DNA of 47,090 nucleotides from Pirellulaceae bacterium. GTDB taxonomy: Bacteria; Planctomycetota; Planctomycetia; Pirellulales; Pirellulaceae. Under the pieces are notes generated by a model. It saw only the letters and a list, made by a program, of their open reading frames with translations, was not told the DNA's origin and searched no databases. Position 1 is the stretch's first letter; each line of letters begins with the position of its first letter. Positions 43,257 through 47,090 of the stretch are shown here, piece after piece. Location of the stretch: the NCBI GenBank assembly GCA_013002105.1, contig JABDKS010001071.1, positions 1 through 47,090 of the forward strand. Reading direction: 5' to 3'. The translations under genes were made by a program, and so were the position numbers.

Positions 43257-44471
43257 ATGAAATTGGCCATTCTGTCTCGAAGTCGCAATTGCTACAGCAC
43301 GCGGCGGCTAAAGGAAGCGGCTTTGTCGCGCGGGCACAAAGCCAAGGTATTGGACACATTACGGTTCTCGATTGATTTACGTAAAGGCGAGCCGGATCTC
43401 TATTTTCGCGCCAAGCAGTTGAGCCATTACGACGCCGTGATTCCTCGGATCGGTGCGTCGGTCACGTACTTTGGTACCGCGGTGGTCCGTCAGTTCGAAC
43501 AGATGGATGTCTTTACGACCTGCTCGTCGGCCGGAATTTCGAATTCACGAGACAAACTGCGTTGTTTGCAAATCCTCAGCCGGCACCAAATTGGAATTCC
43601 GCAAACAACGTTTGTTCGCGAGCGGCGGGACGTGCTGGCGGCGATTGAGCGAGTCGGAGGCGTTCCGATCGTGATTAAACTGCTCGAAGGCACACAGGGT
43701 GTGGGAGTGATTTTGGCCGAAAGTGTTCAATCGGCCGAAGCGATCATTCAAACGTTGCAAAGCACGCGGCAGAATGTGTTGGTGCAAAAGTTTGTTGCCG
43801 AGAGTCGAGGTCGCGACATTCGCGCGTTTGTTGTCGGGGATCGGGTGGTCGCCGCTATGCGTCGCGTCGCGCAGGGCCAGGAGTTCCGTAGTAACGTCCA
43901 CTTGGGCGGTCGCACCGAACGGGTGATTTTGGACGAAGTGTATTGTGAAACCGCCGTGCGGGCTGCCCAGATCATGGGATTGCGCGTCGCTGGCGTCGAC
44001 CTGTTGGAATCCCATCAGGGACCTCAAGTGATGGAGGTCAATTCGTCACCGGGACTCGAAGGCATTGAATCGTGTACGCAGTTAGACATCGCCGGGGCGA
44101 TTGTCGATTACGTGGCCGCGCAGGTCGACTTTCCAGAGATCGATTTGCGACAACGTTTGACTGTTAGTCGCGGTTATGGCGTGACGGAAATCCACATTCC
44201 CGAAGGCTCCGAGTACATCGGTCAGACAATTGATCAGTCGGGTTTGCCGGAGATGGACATCAACGTGTTGACGCTCTATCGCGGTACGACGGTAATCCCC
44301 AATCCACGACTTAAACGAACCTTGGAACCCGGCGATCGCTTGCTCTGTTTTGGCAAGTTGGAAGTGATGCGAGGAATGATTCCCGAGAGAACGCGGCGTA
44401 AACGACGTCCCAAAGTCAAAGTTCTCGATACCCACGTCCCAACACACGGGACCGTCGAGACAAAGGCTTGA
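43257..44471 (+). CDS. rimK: RimK-type ATP-grasp glutamate ligase with C-terminal TrkA-C domain
   Basis: From ATG at 43257 (GTG at 43248 is possible) the protein has 404 residues. The N-terminal RimK part begins MKLAILSRSRNCYSTRRLKE and continues with ATP-grasp features: DKLRCLQILSRHQIGIP, IVIKLLEGTQGVGV, RDIRAFVVGDRVVAAMRR, and the metal ligands in MEVNSSPGLEGIE. Residues from about 300 to 385 form a TrkA-C-like module (GVTEIHIPEGSEYIGQTIDQ, then TLEPGDRLLCFGK), so the protein is about 100 residues longer than E. coli RimK. RimK adds glutamates to ribosomal protein S6. The TrkA-C module may bind a regulatory ligand such as c-di-AMP; this is inference. Confidence 0.93.
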   Translation: MKLAILSRSRNCYSTRRLKEAALSRGHKAKVLDTLRFSIDLRKGEPDLYFRAKQLSHYDAVIPRIGASVTYFGTAVVRQFEQMDVFTTCSSAGISNSRDKLRCLQILSRHQIGIPQTTFVRERRDVLAAIERVGGVPIVIKLLEGTQGVGVILAESVQSAEAIIQTLQSTRQNVLVQKFVAESRGRDIRAFVVGDRVVAAMRRVAQGQEFRSNVHLGGRTERVILDEVYCETAVRAAQIMGLRVAGVDLLESHQGPQVMEVNSSPGLEGIESCTQLDIAGAIVDYVAAQVDFPEIDLRQRLTVSRGYGVTEIHIPEGSEYIGQTIDQSGLPEMDINVLTLYRGTTVIPNPRLKRTLEPGDRLLCFGKLEVMRGMIPERTRRKRRPKVKVLDTHVPTHGTVETKA

Positions 44472-44507
44472 TCGATCACGAGTATCGACCAGGACATCCG
44501 CCGAACC

Positions 44508-45101
44508 TCAAGAAGATAATCGTGCGTTTTTCAGAGACTCGGGTTCCAGGGACTCGGGTTTCAGGGTTTCGGGGGTGATCGAATACAGTACGGCGTCACG
44601 AAACTCGTCGCCCATGACGAGCCGATTGATCAAAACGCCTTCGCGATTGGCGCCCAAACGCTCGGCTACCCGTTGGCTGCGGACGTTGTCGACGTCGACA
44701 ACGATCTCGATTCGCATCAAGCCGAGCTGTTGGATACCGAATCGTGCTGCTAACTCTGCGGCTTCGGTAGCGTGACCGCGGCCGGTGGCCGACGTGCGGA
44801 GCCAATAACCCAGATTGGCCGCTTTGCGGTCGTGACGAATCTCATTGAGACCACAGGTGCCCAGAAACAATCCATCGTGGCCGCGTATCGCGAAAACGCA
44901 CTCGGTTCGTTCCTCCCACATTTGCATTCGAGGTGTGATGAACTCCAGTGCTTCGTTCTGGCTATAGCCCGCGTGGCACCACGGCATCCACTCAGATAAC
45001 TCGGGCAGCGACTCGTTGACCGCTACAGCTACGTCGGCCGCATCGCTGCTTTGGGATCGATGCAGCACGACTCTCTGTCCGGTAATCGTTTCGCTCAGCA
45101 T
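44508..45101 (-). CDS. GNAT acetyltransferase, RimJ/RimL-like
   Basis: This 197-residue protein shows the RimJ/RimL pattern: an opening TGQRVVLHRSQSSDAADV, LPELSEWMPWCHAGYS, VFAIRGHDGLFLGTCGLNEI, NLGYWLRTSATGRGHATEA (acetyl-CoA pyrophosphate loop), MRIEIVVDVDNVRSQRVAERLG and FRDAVLYSI. The substrate could be a ribosomal protein N-terminus or a small amine. The last residues hold a three-unit repeat (PETLK, PESLE, PESLK) from a 15-bp duplication. It is downstream of glnII but separated by a strong terminator, and convergent with rimK. Confidence 0.93.
   Translation of the reverse strand: MLSETITGQRVVLHRSQSSDAADVAVAVNESLPELSEWMPWCHAGYSQNEALEFITPRMQMWEERTECVFAIRGHDGLFLGTCGLNEIRHDRKAANLGYWLRTSATGRGHATEAAELAARFGIQQLGLMRIEIVVDVDNVRSQRVAERLGANREGVLINRLVMGDEFRDAVLYSITPETLKPESLEPESLKNARLSS
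44529..44573. repeat. Three 15-bp tandem repeats at the 3' end of the GNAT gene
   Basis: Three consecutive 15-bp units (44529-44543, 44544-44558, 44559-44573) differ by two to four bases each. They encode PESLK, PESLE and PETLK in the minus-strand frame just before the stop. Confidence 0.88.
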
Positions 45102-45156
45102 GACATTGACCTGCTATCCCCGCGTATTGAATTCGTCCGGCTTAGATCACCTGACG

Positions 45157-45189
45157 AAAAAACCCGACGGTGGGTTCACCGTCGGGTTT
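45157..45189 (-). terminator. Rho-independent terminator of the glutamine synthetase gene
   Basis: A perfect 13-bp stem (AAACCCGACGGTG at 45160-45172 with CACCGTCGGGTTT at 45177-45189) closes a 4-nt loop. On the minus strand it is followed by a run of T residues (A run at 45157-45162 on the plus strand). It lies 63 bp after the glnII stop and before the GNAT gene. Confidence 0.92.
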
Positions 45190-45251
45190 GTCGTTGATCA
45201 GACCGCTACACGCGTCGATCGTATTGACGCGGTGTGCGGGAGTGGGGGGCC

Positions 45252-46277
45252 TTAAGCGGGTGTTGGGGCTTTGGCCGTCTTGACCGTATTGATGATCGAG
45301 CTGGCGACCATGTACGGATCCGCATTGGATGCGGGACGACGATCTTCCAACCAACCCTTCCAACCGCCTTCGACGGTTGCGATTGGGATCCGAATCGAAG
45401 CACCGCGGTCGGAAACACCGTAGCTGAACTTATCGATCTGCTGCGTTTCGTGCAGACCGGTCAGACGCTGATCGTTGTCGGCACCGTAGACGTCGATGTG
45501 TTCCTTGATGCGTGGCTCGAAAGCCTGACAAATTGCATCGTAGGTTTCTTTGCTGCCGCAAGTTCGCAACGTGGTGTTACTGAAGTTGGCGTGCATTCCG
45601 CTACCGTTCCAGTCACCCGGGACCGGCTTGCAGTGCCAGTTGATCGACATGCCGAACTTTTCAGCCACACGTTCCAGCAGGTACCGGGCGAGCCAGATTT
45701 GATCACCAGCGTCTTTGGCACCCTTGCTAAAGATTTGGAATTCCCACTGACCCATCATCACTTCGGCGTTGATGCCTTCGACGTTCAGGCCGCATTCCAA
45801 GCACAATTCCAAGTGCTCTTCGACGATCTCACGACCGACAGCTTTGCCGGCACCGACGCTGCAGTAGTAAGGACCTTGTGGGGCGGGAAAACCATCGCTT
45901 GGGAATCCGACGGGACGGTCGGTCTCAGGATCCCAGATCGTGTACTCTTGCTCGAAACCGAACCAGAAATCGTTGTCGTCGTCGGTGATCGTCGCGCGAC
46001 CATTGGTGCGGTGAGGCGAACCATCGGGGTTCAGCACTTCGCACATGATCAAGAAACTGGTGCCCAGACGACCGGGATCGGGACATGCGAAAACGGGTTT
46101 CAGCAAGCAGTCGCTGCTGCCACCGGGCGCTTGCTCGGTGGAAGAACCATCGAAGCACCATACCGGTGCGTCTTCGATTCTGCCTGAGAAATTCGCAACC
46201 ACTTTCGTCTTGCTTCGCAAACTCTGCGTTGGCTGATAACCATCCAGCCAAATGTATTCCAACTTGCATTTGGTCAT
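45252..46277 (-). CDS. glnII: Glutamine synthetase, type II (eukaryotic-like)
   Basis: GSII makes glutamine from glutamate, ammonia and ATP. The 341 residues are the short GSII form, not the ~470-residue GSI. Features are EYIWLDGYQPTQSLRSKTKV at the start, WCFDGSSTEQAPGGSSDCLL, FGFEQEYTIWD (Glu metal ligands), YYCSVGAGKAVGREIVEEHL, AEVMMGQWEFQ, and GDWNGSGMHANFS. The C-terminal RGASIRIPI closes the active site. GGGAG precedes ATG 46277 by 11 nt as a plausible ribosome site. GSII is not adenylylated, so control is likely transcriptional. A strong terminator follows the gene. Confidence 0.95.
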   Translation of the reverse strand: MTKCKLEYIWLDGYQPTQSLRSKTKVVANFSGRIEDAPVWCFDGSSTEQAPGGSSDCLLKPVFACPDPGRLGTSFLIMCEVLNPDGSPHRTNGRATITDDDNDFWFGFEQEYTIWDPETDRPVGFPSDGFPAPQGPYYCSVGAGKAVGREIVEEHLELCLECGLNVEGINAEVMMGQWEFQIFSKGAKDAGDQIWLARYLLERVAEKFGMSINWHCKPVPGDWNGSGMHANFSNTTLRTCGSKETYDAICQAFEPRIKEHIDVYGADNDQRLTGLHETQQIDKFSYGVSDRGASIRIPIATVEGGWKGWLEDRRPASNADPYMVASSIINTVKTAKAPTPA

Positions 46278-46662
46278 AAAATCGATTCTCCCTAGTGAAT
46301 CTTGTAATGAGTCGACCGTGTGATGCCGCCGTCACCAACACGGGACCGCATTTCGCATCAATGAAATTCCTACGAAGTTTTCCTTCTACCTACCAAACCT
46401 GGAGTTTCGACGTGCTAACGAGAGTCCGCCGCCGGTGAAACACGCATGATTTCCTTGCCACCAAAACGAAGGCTCCAAACCAACGCCTCGACTGCGTGAG
46501 CACTCCCATAAAATACCCGAAAAATTCTGGTGTGAAAGAGTCAGGCCCCACGTGGGGGCGATCGCTGCCATAGATGGCCATTACGGTTTGGCAGCCAAGC
46601 ATCCCGCGAGGGCATGTAGCAATTGGGTAAACGATCCGGACTGCACACCACCCCCCGAGTTC
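46278..46662. other. Gene-free stretch upstream of glnII
   Basis: No supported gene is seen. The first ~120 bp probably hold the glnII promoter and leader on the minus strand, but I cannot point to a convincing -35/-10 pair. The short open frames over 46386-46602 show no family features. The rest leads into the repeat cluster. Confidence 0.5.
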
Positions 46663-46753
46663 TAAAGCAGCGCTTTAGCGTGAGACATTGGTTTTTGATG
46701 ACCCGACGCGTCAGCGAGGGACCCACCGTACTCCGCTGTCCCTCGTTCACGCA

Positions 46754-46860
46754 TTTTGAAGTAGCACTTTCGCGTGACGTACAGGTTTTTCACAACCCGA
46801 CGCGTCAGCGAGGGACAAGTCAATATCCGTTTTCCCTCGCTGACGCATCGGGTTACGAGA
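46754..46860. repeat. 107-bp repeat unit, copy 1
   Basis: The unit starts TTTTGAAGTAGCACTTTCGC and ends GGGTTACGAGA. It contains an inverted repeat of 22-nt arms (46794-46815 and 46833-46854, one mismatch) around a 17-nt spacer. It differs from copy 2 at 3 of 107 positions. Confidence 0.95.
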
Positions 46861-46936
46861 AAAGCGCAACTTCCAAACTCACGCATCGGGTTACCAAAGA
46901 AATCACCGCCTCGTCGGGTAACGCCAAGCGCGCCAG

Positions 46937-47043
46937 TTTTGAAGTAGCGCTTTCGCGTGACGTATAGGTTTTTCACAACCCGACGCGTCAGCGAGGGACA
47001 AGTCAATATCCGTTTTCCCTCGCTGACGCGTCGGGTTACGAGA
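46937..47043. repeat. 107-bp repeat unit, copy 2
   Basis: The arms (46977-46998 and 47016-47037) form a perfect 22-bp inverted repeat with a 17-nt spacer, so the unit can fold into a long hairpin. It is 104/107 identical to copy 1, and the single base that breaks the copy 1 palindrome is restored here. Confidence 0.95.
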
Positions 47044-47090
47044 ACGACGCAACTTCAAAAAGCGTCAGCGAGGGACTCACCGTACTCCGT

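Larger units (their letters stand above)
46663..47090. repeat. Cluster of palindromic intergenic repeats, continuing past the window edge
   Basis: The core CCCGACGCGTCAGCGAGGG or its complement occurs many times here. Two near-identical 107-bp units are at 46754-46860 and 46937-47043. A related unit with the side sequence CACCGTACTCCG lies at about 46663-46745 and again, cut by the window edge, at 47057-47090. Reading frames through this cluster translate the repeat (for example LADASGYE) and are not genes. Confidence 0.93.

Noticed and set aside
46386..47006. Several open frames of 60-114 codons on both strands
   Set aside because: They translate the palindromic repeat units in different frames or have no family features.
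46754..47043. Possible CRISPR-like array
   Set aside because: Repeat units are 107 bp, palindromic and only two or three, with no short constant repeat and variable spacers, and no cas genes.
1..47090. tRNA, rRNA and insertion sequences
   Set aside because: I found no cloverleaf-like sequence, rRNA core motif or transposase by reading; a tRNAscan or Infernal run would be decisive.

Overview
The window reads as a chromosomal segment from a planctomycete, most likely of the Pirellulaceae (Rhodopirellula-like). The grounds are moderate GC, many TTG/GTG starts with weak Shine-Dalgarno sequences, Hanks-type kinases, a FGly-type sulfatase, large secreted proteins without clear relatives, and a palindromic repeat (CCCGACGCGTCAGCGAGGG) of a kind I associate with this group. 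About 31 protein genes are supported. I saw no rRNA, tRNA, insertion sequence, prophage or CRISPR array.

Bases 1-7200 hold chromosome-maintenance genes: scpB (minus strand, running off the left edge into a long acidic tail), a membrane-anchored hypothetical, a cysteine desulfurase, then dnaA and dnaN. The 402-bp gap between dnaA and dnaN has DnaA boxes, inverted repeats and AT-rich stretches and is the best candidate for all or part of oriC. DnaA is short: an in-frame stop directly before its start codon shows it lacks domain I. A DciA-type helicase-loader gene lies in the same window (42.1-42.4 kb), along with scpB and the release factor gene prfB.

Bases 6200-16300 hold a stand-alone Ser/Thr kinase, two membrane proteins with no recognised function, a 1782-residue kinase-STAND NTPase-FGE-like protein and a secreted serine beta-lactamase-fold hydrolase. 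Bases 16500-31600 hold asparagine synthase, a cold-shock protein, a YheU-family protein, a 2137-residue secreted protein, a HIT-bioF pair, RNA 2'-phosphotransferase, an SGNH hydrolase, prfB with a programmed +1 frameshift, and the tRNA thiolase mnmA.

Bases 31800-46300 hold a rhomboid protease, a secreted thioredoxin-fold protein, a TrkA-C membrane protein, a translationally coupled sugar-nucleotide pair (a degenerate nucleotidyltransferase followed by a GHMP kinase-UDPGP fusion), YceH, a sulfatase, Tag glycosylase with DciA, a RimB/RimK pair in which RimK carries a TrkA-C domain, a GNAT acetyltransferase, and type II glutamine synthetase with a strong terminator. The last 430 bp are a cluster of palindromic repeats.

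The most notable points are the GHMP kinase-UDPGP fusion coupled to a pseudo-nucleotidyltransferase, the kinase-STAND-FGE protein, the domain-I-less DnaA beside a probable origin, the RimK-TrkA-C fusion, and the recurrence of 15-bp tandem repeats at four unrelated loci, three of them at gene 3' ends.
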